Source: Rhynchospora pubera
Taxonomy: Eukaryota > Streptophyta > Magnoliopsida > Poales > Cyperaceae
DNA length: 64,000 bases
Assembly: GCA_028095005.1 (NCBI GenBank)
Contig: CM051459.1
Location: 197,385,902 to 197,449,901 of the forward strand
Direction of reading: 5' to 3'
This document shows, one piece after another, positions 32,922-43,252 of this stretch. The notes under the pieces are model-generated. The model was given only the letters and a program-made list of their open reading frames with translations, did no database searches and had not been told where the DNA came from. Position 1 is the stretch's first letter; each line of letters opens with the position of its first letter. A program made the position numbers and the translations under genes.

Positions 32922-34700
32922 TCAGAGTAAGGAGCTAATTTTTAAAATTAGCTCATTCATCTGCTTGTTTAGGCTGTCACTAAATCTGTCTGCTTCTTCG
33001 AATGCTCCTTCGAGATGTGCTAAGAATAGCTCTTGTTGTTCTTGTATTTCACTGGTAACAGCCAATTTTGTTGTTAATCGGGAGAGTGCATCAGCTAAGC
33101 TGTTTAGCTTACCATCTATGTGCTCAAAGTTAATCTGCACTCATGTCCCTGTTACATAATCAACAAAATTTATCCATCTAACCCTTGATGGTTTATTTTG
33201 GGCTGACTTATTGAAAAAGGATATTATCGCTTGACAGTCAGTCCTTAGCGTTATCTCCTGTTGATCAAGATAGTGGATTTTTAGTGTCTTCAATGTTTCC
33301 ATGCAAGCGTGTATTTCTGCATCAATAGTTGACTTGATCACCGAAAATTTGCCGCTAGCATAGGCACAAATCTTTTCTATGGATCTGGGGTCATGCTTCT
33401 TTGGTTTCCATTTACATATGCCACCCCATCCTTCCATACATCCGTCTGTTTCAAGGATGATATAGCTCCCTGTTGGTGGAAGCCCCAAATCTGGCAGGTT
33501 TTGCACTTTTTTCTTGATTTTTCTGATTAGTTCATAATCAGACGGTTTAAGGCGCTTATCTCCATGAGGGCTGGTTTTTGTGTACAAGGGACCTAGAAGA
33601 GTCCCAAGTTTTGGAATGTAACTCCTGGCGTAATTGAGTATGCCTAACCATGCTCGGAGTTCGGCCTTTTCTTTCAGTTTCTCCTCATCAAAGGAGAAGA
33701 TCTTCTTTATGACATGGGGTTGGAGTTTCACCTTACTCCTTCCAATGATTGCTCCAAGGAATTCAATTTCTCTAACTGCTATCTTCATCTTTGTTGGAGA
33801 GAGTACGAGGCCCCATTTTTCACAGATTTCTAGCATTTTTCTAAGATGCTCGGCATTTTGTTGTTCATTCTCAGAAAATACTAGAATATCATCAATATAC
33901 ACCGCTATAAAATCTTCGGTACCAGCAAAACACTGATCAATCTTTCTTTGGAAAATAGCCGGTGCGTTCTTTAGTCCAAATGGCATAACAAGCCATTCAT
34001 ATAGTCCACCAGGCACCACAAAAGCAGTCCATTCAATTGACTCAGGTGCCATTGCCACCTGATGAAATCCACTCTTGAGGTCGAATTTCGAGTAGATCTT
34101 GCTGTGACCGACCTTTTTAAGGATAATATTGATGCCAGGGAGGCTATACTGGTCCTTATGAGTATTATCATTGAGGGACCTATAGTTGAATACCATGCGC
34201 TCTTTGTCTTTAATTTCTTTGCCAGTGACTGGGTCAATGGTTGTTCTAGAATTGACCATTATAGCCATGGTTCTGTGCCTGCTCTTACTAGGCCTGATTA
34301 CTCCCAGTTGTAATGACGCCTTTGTATGTTTTTCAAATTGTTCCTTCATTTGAGGCGTTACATGCTTCAGAGGTTTATCCTGAATTTGGAGGTCAGGATT
34401 TATGATGTCGAGAGAGCATGTCACCTGATTTTTAGACCAGTGTTTCAAAGGGTTTTCTCCAATGAACCCTTGTTCTTTTAGTCTGTTGAGTAGTGGTCTG
34501 AACTTTTCTTTAAACTGTTGTGACTCTTGCTCTTGGTGGTATGCTACGGCCTCTCTTACTTCAATGTATTCTAAACCCGTCAGGTCGAGCTCAGGAATTG
34601 CGGCTTGTACCACCTCAGCATCTGTTGTGGTTGCAATCGTCGTGATGTTTTTGTAGAAAGTTACATTCTGGCCTTCGATTCGTAAACCACCTTGCATGGA
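32922..34700 (-). pseudogene. Viral polyprotein C-terminal part: reverse transcriptase and RNase H, broken
   Basis: The reverse transcriptase carries the YIDD catalytic box (near 33884-33901) and the preceding palm motif KFDLKSGFHQV. RNase H follows with acidic residues in ETDG (near 33450), IDAEIHAC (near 33320), RTDC (near 33240) and the final ADALSR (near 33080). An in-frame TGA at 33143-33141 cuts off the last 72 codons, and the TGA at 34703-34701 separates this part from the protease. Both segments are in the same frame as the protease upstream. The natural end is at 32922. Confidence 0.9.
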
Positions 34701-35860
34701 TCAGATAAAATTGCACCCGATCAGCATCTGAACTCTCTCCTTCTTCCCCATCGAAAAAGAATAGGTGAAGGGAATTCCGAACCTATTCGACTCAATCAGC
34801 ATACTACCATTTTTGAGTTTCAGATTGGCTATCTGAGTTGAGTTTACCCCATTGATTTGTATGGGATAGGCACTTGGCTCCAATGCCTCTTGTGGGACAA
34901 TTTCTTGGTTGACACAGCAGACAGTTGCTCCTGTGTCAAGAATTGCTTGAACCTTGAATGGGTTGACTCCTGGTATTTCAAAGGTTATCTCCATGTTGTA
35001 GAGTCTGTTTAGGACCCTTTTGCCCCTTACAGGGTCTTGGAACACTGTATTGAATCGCTCAATTTTCTCAGTAGAGATAGTATTGGCAGAAGCTATTCGA
35101 AGAGCTCCTGTTGGATTTTTAGGTTCCATCTCTATTTCTTCATCCACCTCTTCGTCTTCGAACCGTAGTTTGGTTTTTCCTTTGTCTTTCTTCATTAATT
35201 CATCAAACTCGGCTTCGAGATCCTCTGTTCTGGCCTCAAACAGTTGCTGTTTGAGTTTTCCATTTTCTGCCAAGAGGTATTGAACATAAGACACCAGGTC
35301 ATTGATTAGCTGATCCTTACTATCATAAGGTGCTATTGGCTGCACCTTAGCTCGTATTCGTCTGCCCAGCCTGAATCTTGAACACATAGGACATACTGTT
35401 AGGCGGCAGTTTTTACAGTATGCCCTTATTGATTCAGTCGTCATTTCTTTACACATGGAACATTTTTCATGTCCTGTTGGAACTGAATCATTGTCCTGCC
35501 AGTCATGGGGACAATCTTTTTGATCTTCAGGCAGTTGTATGTAGCTCCTCCAGCTCAATTGCTCTGCCTGTATCATGAGTAATTGCTCGCCAAATGGTAA
35601 ATCATTGATTACGGCTGAAGCAACATTTCCAACTTCTCCTTCAGATAATGAGCAAATTGCGTCACTATCAGGTTCATTTAGATCAACTGAGAGGACATCC
35701 CAGCTAACTGACAGTTCCATATTTTCAATAATAGCTGCCCTGGCAATGTTTCCTGTTTTGCGGTTACAATCTCGCGCGAAATGTCCTTCCTCTCCGCAAA
35801 TAAAACACTTGCATTTGCGGACTTTGTCAGCATTTTTCTCTTGAACACACGCACATGAGA
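34701..35860 (-). pseudogene. Viral polyprotein middle part: CCHC finger and aspartic protease
   Basis: A CCHC zinc knuckle (CFICGEEGHFARDC, 35770-35813) typical of coat-protein C-termini is followed by an acidic, cysteine-containing region and an aspartic protease with the DTGA active-site motif (about 34918-34938). The segment ends at TGA 34703-34701, where relatives have an arginine codon, consistent with CGA to TGA decay. Its frame differs from the coat protein segment upstream: a frameshift lies at about 35845-35870. Confidence 0.88.
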
Positions 35861-36877
35861 TTCGTGGGGTTTGCCTTTGTAAGTTTTGGACTTGCGAAGT
35901 CCATACTTCTTTCTTTCTCCATAGTAGCCAGGTAATGGGATTTTGCTGCAAAAGGAGAGATCTTTTAAGCTCCTTTGGAGTGCAGCTTGTTTGCATCTTT
36001 CAGCCAGGTACTGGTATGAGAAATTTATTCTTGGCATAACGCCTATCGCTGCTCCAGGGTATTTATCTAAAAATGCCTTTTCTAGTTCTTGCCCAATTAG
36101 AGGTGGCATTTTTCTGAAGAATTTTTCCGAGAGTTCTGAGGAAATGTACATCCTCCCGGATTTTGCTGCAAGGATCTTGTAATCATTCATGTAGTTAAAC
36201 AGATCCTTAACGTGGTTGCATGACAAGCGTTTAAGGTCTTGGTAAGCGCGTGTCTGTTCTTCAGTGGACCCTTGGTATGGGTCCTCTAGCAATATCATCA
36301 TTCGAATGCAGGAGATTATGTTTTGGGGATCATCTGCAACTGCTATTAATTCTTCATATTCGTGGGGATACGCCATTCTCCATTGGATGAACATCTTTTT
36401 CTCTACATCCCCTAGGAGATTTTCAATGAAAATCACCTTACTCTTGTTATCTGTCCAGTTGCGGTCATTAACCACATTGAGAGTAATTGATTCCCATCGA
36501 GAAATTACATCACTGTATTGCCCGATATCTTCTGGTAATACCAGAATTGCACCTTTGTCACTTTGAGCATCTGGAAGGTTGAATCTCCCACTATGCTGTT
36601 GTGCATAACCCCCTTTGAGTCTGCCAACATGATCTCTGATTTCATGTATTGTTGGCATCGGTGTTTGCCTTGATGTACTTGCCGGTGGGTAGTTAACAAG
36701 ACCCATTACTGGTTCTGTTGGCCTTCTTTGGGTGAGTGAACTATCAGCCGTTGAAAAAGCTGATTCCATCATTTTTGCGAAAGCCTTCATCTTGGGATAT
36801 TCTAGTTCTGTTTCTTCTGCCGCATATGCAAAGTGCGACAGTTTGTCTTCACTTCCTTCGGAGGCGAAAGGATTGAG
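35850..36877 (-). pseudogene. Viral polyprotein: coat protein segment
   Basis: The segment contains the conserved badnavirus-type coat region (around ISRWESITLNVVNDRNWTDN and later IQWRMAYPHEYEEL). It is in the same frame as the movement protein segment but separated from it by a TGA at 36880-36878. The frame runs into nonsense after about 35850, where the finger-protease frame takes over, so one indel lies at that point. Confidence 0.88.
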
Positions 36878-37999
36878 TCATTTTTCCTCTGATTCATCAT
36901 CTTTATCCCAGATTGGACAATAATCTCGCATCGGTCCTTCTCTAGGCAAGGATGCCAATAGTTGGATTGATCTCAATTCTTCTTCAAATGAGGTTTCTGG
37001 TTCCTCAATTGTAACCATCAGGGCCATTTCCTCATCTAGTTCTTCTTCATCATTGGGCCCGACAACTACTGGTTCTGCTGGTGCAGTTGCTGTATACCCA
37101 CCAAATCTAATGGCTAGGGAGCCATCAGTTCTTGATCTGACTCGAATTGTCTGTGGGTGTTGCACTTCTGGGATTGCTGGTTGCCTGATTATCCATCGTT
37201 GGCCTCTCAATTCTTCGGTTGATCTCGGTTGTCCCGGTATAGCCCTTATGCCTCTGCTTGCTAGGTGCTCTGTTACACCTTGGACATTATACCGGAAGTT
37301 TGTGTGGCTGGTGTTTGATAACCTCCCTATTAAAGATCGAGAGATTAAGAGGTTGCTTTCTCCACCTCGCCATGATTCATACCCATGAGTTTGTACAACC
37401 AATTGGATGTGATTGTAAAAATCATGAATACTAACCATCATGTCAGGAACTGCGTATGCCAGCTGTGTGTTGTCTGTTAAGTCCATTTCTATGGAACTTA
37501 TCAGTGAGGTATCATTCCCCCATCTTGTGTCTCTCAAAACAACTAGAGCATTTACCCCTGCATTTCTTCTGTGCAGAGCGTATAACCTGACCATTACAAC
37601 ACCTATGTGTAAGTGCTGTAATCCTTCTTCAACGAGCCTGTTGTAACTTTCTTGAGAGATAAAGGAAATTTCCCTTTGATCTCCAACCACCAGAATTATT
37701 TCATCAGAATAATGTTGGTATACCCGATGATTTCTTTCGCTCCATCCGGCTTGGTATAGTGTTTCTGCCGGGACTTGCTGTGCTCTGCGGAACTGTGAGA
37801 CGCTTAGCTCCGCATCAGGACTTAGTTGAGATTCTAATGTCCTTCGATATCGCCTACGCCTTGGTAATCTTCTTTGTGCCTCATACCGTAACCGACTTCC
37901 GAGTCTGTAATCCCGAATTTGATCTTCAACAGTTGGTATTTAGTTTTCGTGGCCTGATACAGATGATCTACCCACTGTTTCTATTTGAGTACGACTCAT
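36878..37999 (-). pseudogene. Viral polyprotein N-terminus: movement protein segment
   Basis: The start codon at 37999 overlaps the stop of the upstream ORF as ATGA, the usual coupling of badnavirus ORF2 and ORF3. Codon 20 is TAA (37942-37940). The frame then stays open to TGA at 36880-36878 and includes a 30K-type movement protein region (about 37690-37150) followed by an acidic linker. The family call rests on position and general resemblance. Confidence 0.82.
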
Positions 38000-38394
38000 T
38001 GTATCTTTTTCTTTTCTTCTTCGTATATTTTCTTTGGGTCACGATATACGAAAAATTTGCCCGTTATGGTTGGCCGTTTTGAGGTTGTTGGCGGACCGAG
38101 ACTCAAGTTTTTGAGTTGATTTTGGATTTGTTCTAGGGCCTCGGATGTGTCAGACCCTTCAGGTGCTTTTATCCTTCTGAGGTCTCTTATTTGGTCCTTG
38201 CAATTTTCGAGTTCTTCCTTGATTTTAACAAGCAGTTGAATGATTGTGTTGTTCTGCTTGATAATTGTTGAGGTGCCCTTTTGTGTTGCTTCGGATGGTT
38301 TAACAAAACCAAGGGCTGGCTCTTCTAATGATTCTGTTGCTCGTAGGGCTTCTCTGTATACTGAACTTTCAGTAGTGAGACGCCAATCGCTCAT
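37996..38394 (-). CDS. Viral ORF2-like coiled-coil protein
   Basis: The 132-codon frame is intact. It has the ORF2-like segment ALRATESLEEPALGFVKPSE, then a Gln/Asn/Leu-rich coiled coil (IIKQNNTIIQLLVKIKEEL) and a basic C-terminus, as in the virion-associated proteins of badnaviruses. Its TGA overlaps the polyprotein ATG. No ORF1 is visible upstream, so the copy is permuted or truncated here. Confidence 0.75.
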   Translation of the reverse strand: MSDWRLTTESSVYREALRATESLEEPALGFVKPSEATQKGTSTIIKQNNTIIQLLVKIKEELENCKDQIRDLRRIKAPEGSDTSEALEQIQNQLKNLSLGPPTTSKRPTITGKFFVYRDPKKIYEEEKKKIQ

Positions 38395-38400
38395 AAATAA

Positions 38401-40001
38401 AAATAATTTTTATAAGTATTTTAATTTATTCAAGATTTATTCTTAATTTCTAAATGACCTTTAATTTCAAAATATTCTAGGCTGGCATTTCGGGTTTAAT
38501 TATTCCATTTTATTTAATGTTCAATTCAAAATCCTGAATTTTCTTTATTAAAACATCTGGTTTTCCTTGGGGACAGTTTTTGGGGTTCCTAAAGCATTTA
38601 AAGGTGGGTAGAGTGGCAAAATCCCAATTTCCTTATTTTTGGGTGGCAAATAACTAATTTTCCCTAAAATTATTTGTATTTGTATCTGAGTGTATATGGA
38701 TATTAATAACTGTTGGATATAACATAAACATATGGTTGCATGTTTAGACAATTTAGAATTTTCAAAAAGGAATGCAGATATTACTCAGTTGATTTGCATA
38801 CAAATTAATTCTTTATTTTCTTTCTTTTGTGTTGATATAATCCTAAATCCATGGTTCGGCTATTTTAGTTTTATAATTGTTGTGTTTCATTTCTGTCTCG
38901 GTAAGTTTTAAAACTTCATTATTAAATATACAACCATCCAAGAGAACTATTATGTAAAACTACGTACAAAACCAAAGGACATGTAGCGGAAATAGTACAA
39001 CAATAATACGACGATGGCCCAATATTTGTACAAGCAGATTGCCAATGCCAAGCGTAAGACGGTTTCACATTTGATGCAACAGTCATTATCAGCACTGCGT
39101 CTTATTAGATAAATTTCAAAACCCCATCGTCTAAAAGTTTATAGTGTGGGGCCACGTGTGCTTGCAAAGTTAATAACATTCAATGTTAGAAGTTAGAACT
39201 ACTTCGGAACCACATATATATCCCATCAGAGTTCACATCTTTTTCAGGCATCCTACAGTTTGAAATAGTCAGATTAGGGAATCTCAATTGTCTAATTAAT
39301 ATTAGGTTAGATATTTGGAGTTCGACCAGTCTTAAGGTCCATAATGAATGATCTGATGGTGACGTGATGTTCATCCTCTTGAATTTTAATTAGATTAGAT
39401 GTGAAATTAGAATACAAGAGCTATAAGAAGATTCTCTTGCAGTGTACTTTTATCAATTTGTTTTGTGAGCTCATCTTGTCATCCTCGGCTAGATGACATG
39501 CTCAAACGGTGAGAATTTAAAAAATCTTGGCATTAATTTCAACTGCAGTGCACTCTTAATAAAATCTAAGATGCCAAAATCTTTAAGGGTGCAGGGAAGG
39601 ATTTTGCACCCTTAAAGATTTGAATTTAGCTAACATTATTAAACTAATAATTTTGATGAAACTATGTATAAATAGTTCAATTGTCCCTGAAATAAGAAAA
39701 TTTACAATTTTTTTCCGCCATTGAATAATCAATCAATAATGTACCATGCAACCGTTGATTTCAATTCAATCTGCGGGTGTATTAATTGGGAAATGGCGAC
39801 TGGTGAGAAACTGTGCACCATAGGAACAGGTCGGAGACTAAGGGAACGGTTCATTAATTGAGCTGCTACAGCAATGATATTTGAAATAGCCGTATAGGAT
39901 TTTTCATTGAGGCTTCTTCAACAAAACAAAGTCAAAGATGATGTGACAAGGACCCGCGCGAGCCGGGTCGTTTTCATATTATATATTTAACCACAAGATG
40001 T
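38401..40001. other. Intergenic with one strong hairpin
   Basis: AT-rich, no gene seen. A perfect 17-bp inverted repeat (AAATCTTTAAGGGTGCA at 39577-39593 with its complement at 39605-39621, short loop between) stands out. Confidence 0.5.
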
Positions 40002-40009
40002 GTCGTAGA

Positions 40010-40528
40010 TAGGGGTGAGCAAAAAGCTCGTAACTCGTGAGTTACTCGAACTCGACTCGTGAAAAACTCGATTATAACTCGAGCAAAAAGAACTCGAGTT
40101 GGAATAACTCGAGTTGAACCAACTCGGTTAATAAACGAGTTGAGTTTGAGTTAGGCTCAACTCGGCTCGTTGACTCGTGAGCTGACTCGTAACGTAATAA
40201 ATTTTAATTTTTTGGAGATCATCACCATGATCTATGAGTATTAATATTGAGTTTCAAGACATTTTGCTTCAAATCAATGAAAAAGAATAAAATTGATAAT
40301 AAAATTTATTTTTTTATATTATTGTAATACTCATAAATAATTATTGCATCAATTCACTATATTCACGAGTTGAATACCGAGTCACGAGTTGACTCGAGTT
40401 ACAAAATCACGAGTTCGAGTTAGCTCGGTTAGCTCGGAACTGCCTCCCGAACGAGTCACGAGTTGACTCGAGTTGTAACGAGTTCGAGTTATGCTCAACT
40501 CGCTCGAACTCGGCTCGATACAGTCCTA
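40010..40528. mobile_element. Non-autonomous hAT element, 519 bp
   Basis: A perfect 8-bp duplication GTCGTAGA flanks it (40002-40009 and 40529-40536). Ends are TAGGGGTGAGC and TAGGACTGTAT. Both subterminal regions are dense in AACTCGAG/ACTCGTGA words, and the centre is AT-rich. No ORF. Confidence 0.8.
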
Positions 40529-40536
40529 GTCGTAGA

Positions 40537-41300
40537 GGGACAGTTTTTATCTTTCTTTCGTTTGTTATCTATCTATATAATAATGTACCTTCAGTCCGAT
40601 AATCACTCCACGAAATAACGCTAAATGCTCTAAAAAAGGTCCAGACAGCTACACCATAAAACAAATATTTATCTGGTTCAGTCAATTATTTTAATTTATA
40701 TTTATTTATTTTTATTAATATATATTAGTGATACACATTAGTTTATCTAGTTCAGTGAAAGAACAACTGTTGTGTTGACTTAATTTATAATATGATTTTA
40801 CCGAAAGCAAATACCAAATATGTTGACATTTTGAACTTATTTTTCTAATTCAATATACGCTTATCAAAAGAACTCCTATATGGCTATATGTAATATGTAT
40901 GTTTGTTTACTGTAATATATATTATGCCAATACCATTTGCCTTTGCTTTTTTTATACTTGTACTAGTGTACCCATCTTTATTCCTTTTTTTATTAAAAAA
41001 AAAAAAACAAAACGTAGCCTGAAACAACGGAAAATTAATTAGAGAGCGACAATTAATTAAATAACAAATAAATATTCTTATCTTGATATTATATATATAG
41101 ACACACAGGTTAAATAGCCGTTTTTTTGTTTTTGTCGAATAGCCTGTGGGCTGTTGCATTCTTTCTAGCATAGCTCAAAAGAAAAAGGACAACTTTGTGC
41201 TGGATAATGGATATATTGAGCTCGGTGATCTCAAGAACCCACTGGTCAACAACCACATGGTCCAGACTCCAGATTGAAGATTGTTAGGGCTCCATGAACG
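40537..41300. other. Intergenic, no gene seen
   Basis: AT-rich. A short segment at about 41125-41165 resembles one at about 14810-14840 (TTTTTGWCRAATAGCC-type followed by GTGGGCT or GTAGGCT), probably old retroelement ends. Confidence 0.4.
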
Positions 41301-41304
41301 AATC

Positions 41305-41480
41305 CCCATCCGCTCCCGCGCGGGACCGTCCAGCGCAGCCTACGAACCGTCCGATCTGATCTAGACGGTTCGGGCCTATCAATCTAGTTACATGCACGGA
41401 ACTCCCTTTGCCATTGAGATTAAATCAGACGGCTGTGATTCCTGCGCTGCACGGTCCCGCACGGGTCCCAACCCAACGAC
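41305..41480. mobile_element. MITE related to the TCP-upstream element
   Basis: GC-rich inverted ends (GCGGGACCGTCCAGCGCAG and GCGGGACCGTGCAGCGCAG from the right) surround a core sharing GTTACATGCACGG and neighbouring words with the element at 27098. The target duplication could not be fixed. Confidence 0.55.
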
Positions 41481-41500
41481 TAACGGTATAAAATTTTATT

Positions 41501-41805
41501 GGGCCATTTGGATGAATTTAGAGAATTTAGAAAATTTCTTATTTCTAGGTATAAATTTATTGGAAAGTGTGTAAATTTGTGAAGAGTTTGGATTGTTTAT
41601 GGCTCCGTTTGGATAGATTAGGGAAGAAGGGAAGAAGTGAGAAGAAGTATTGGAAAGTTTGTAACTTTGTGAAGAGTTTGGATTATTTATAATAAATTTA
41701 GGTCTTCTTCATTCTTCCTTCTTCCTATATCCAAACGGTGCCTATAGTAAATTTATGCTAGGAAGATGAAATTTTTCAAATTCCTCAATGAATCCAAACA
41801 ACCCC
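41501..41805. mobile_element. PIF/Harbinger-like MITE carrying a nested copy
   Basis: The outer ends GGGCCATTTGGAT and GGGGTTGTTTGGAT are flanked by ATT on both sides. It is interrupted at 41601-41742 by a second family member. Confidence 0.6.
41601..41742. mobile_element. PIF/Harbinger-like MITE, 142 bp, nested
   Basis: Ends GGCTCCGTTTGGAT and GGCACCGTTTGGAT (from the right) are flanked by TAT at 41598-41600 and 41743-41745. The interior TTGTGAAGAGTTTGGATT is shared with the outer element and with the copies at 15118 and 61346. Confidence 0.7.
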
Positions 41806-41869
41806 ATTATGTTTCAAAAACTAAATTATAAACAGAACACATTTCATCATTCGTTTGGATGAAATACAG

Positions 41870-42015
41870 TATAAATATACATGTTCCATGACGTTCCGTT
41901 TAAATAAAACGATTAACAAAATACCCGGTATATTTCGTTACCTAAACGGAATGACAAACGAAACGGACCATTCGATTTCCGTTTGAGATATTAGGCCTCC
42001 GTTTGAGATGTTAAA
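41870..42015. repeat. hAT-type subterminal repeat remnant
   Basis: Clusters of GTTCCGTTT and AAACGGAA words like those of the elements at 6541 and 11146, but no ends or target duplication were found. Confidence 0.4.
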
Positions 42016-43252
42016 CAGGCCTAAGCACCAGATCTTATATTGGAAATAAACAAACAAATAAAATATTGTTTAAATACAAATTGTACACACGCCATTCTAA
42101 AACGACACGTTCTTTTATAACATGTAAAGGTAAGAACAAGTCCCCAAAAAGGGAAAAGAAAAGATATCGGTTAGTCATAGTTGACCTATCGAGGGAGGTT
42201 CCTTCCGGCCAGCATTCTACTTTCCCTCAGCCATGACATGCGTTTCTTTTCATTTTTTTTTTAATTATAGAAGAGATCAAAGTTCTCAATTAATTTTTAA
42301 ATTTAAATTTTTTATAAAAAAATACTGAAGCGATTTTTCAGTCTCCACTAAATGTATATTGTTTTTTTTAAGATAAATTGGAGGTCTAAGCTATCCATTT
42401 TATTTTTAAATTAAATGTATATTGTTTGTTTTCACTAATTCAAAAAACATGTTATTTATTTTTTTCATCCTTATGTTTTAATTTTTTTTTCACAAACTCT
42501 TTCTGTAAATATGTTTAATCCGATACAAATTTTGATGTTCACTTTAAAAATCTGTTAATAGAAAAGCTAATAATTGTTAAAGTGCACTATCACTTGAGCA
42601 ATTTATTAGAAAAAAATTAATTTAATTTGTTAAGATATTTTCTGGTTTGGGAGATTAGGATTTTACATTTCTTATTTATATTTCTAACAAATATGCTACG
42701 ATTTTTTAATGATAAAGAAAATAACCGCTGATCTGTTCAAAGTTTGTCACTTACTCCCGTTCTACGTCACTCATCTTTTTGTGACTAGTTTATTAATAAA
42801 ATATGAATTTTTTAAAAAAAAGAATGTTAGCTTGTTAGAATTTATCGTTACTCAGAATCAAGTAAATAACGCTGATGGAAAATTCAACTATATATTCCAT
42901 TTACCAGTTCTCCAACCTATTATTAAAATTTAAGATTCATGGCAAACCCAAACTTTCTTTAAAATAATTTTCTCTGCTATAATGTTTCCACTTTCTAATC
43001 CATGTAACCAGGCCAAGTCAAGAAATAAAAACACGTACCATGGGGCCCACGACTCTCCGTCTTAAACTCTTAATCATATTTAAACCACAATTTGCATGAT
43101 TGTATTTCTATCTGCCTCTTCCTCTCCGAAACATCTCCCTTACTATTACAAAATAATAATATCTTTCCTTCTTCCCCTGCATACAACATAAACCTTGCCT
43201 CTCTTCCCAATCTTTTCAATTACATTTTCCAATTTTTTAATCTCTAGCCGGT
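42016..43252. other. Upstream region of the ABCG gene
   Basis: AT-rich DNA with no ORF. The last 200 bp become CT-rich (CTTCCTCTCC-type), as in a plant promoter or leader. No convincing TATA box was chosen. Confidence 0.4.

Larger units (their letters stand above)
31794..38400 (-). mobile_element. Endogenous pararetrovirus (Caulimoviridae, badna/tungrovirus-like), decayed
   Basis: On the minus strand the order is: coiled-coil ORF, polyprotein with movement protein, coat protein, CCHC finger, aspartic protease, reverse transcriptase and RNase H, then a small downstream ORF, a TATA box and a primer-binding site. This is the layout of badnaviruses and tungroviruses; no LTRs and no integrase are present. 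About 6.6 kb is covered, close to a full genome of 7-8 kb. A badnavirus-type ORF1 was not found beyond 38400. The polyprotein has four in-frame stops and one frameshift, so this copy cannot make an intact product. The exact junctions with host DNA are not visible to me. Confidence 0.9.

Noticed and set aside
35020..35283. Plus-strand frames inside the viral copy
   Set aside because: Antisense shadows of the minus-strand polyprotein.
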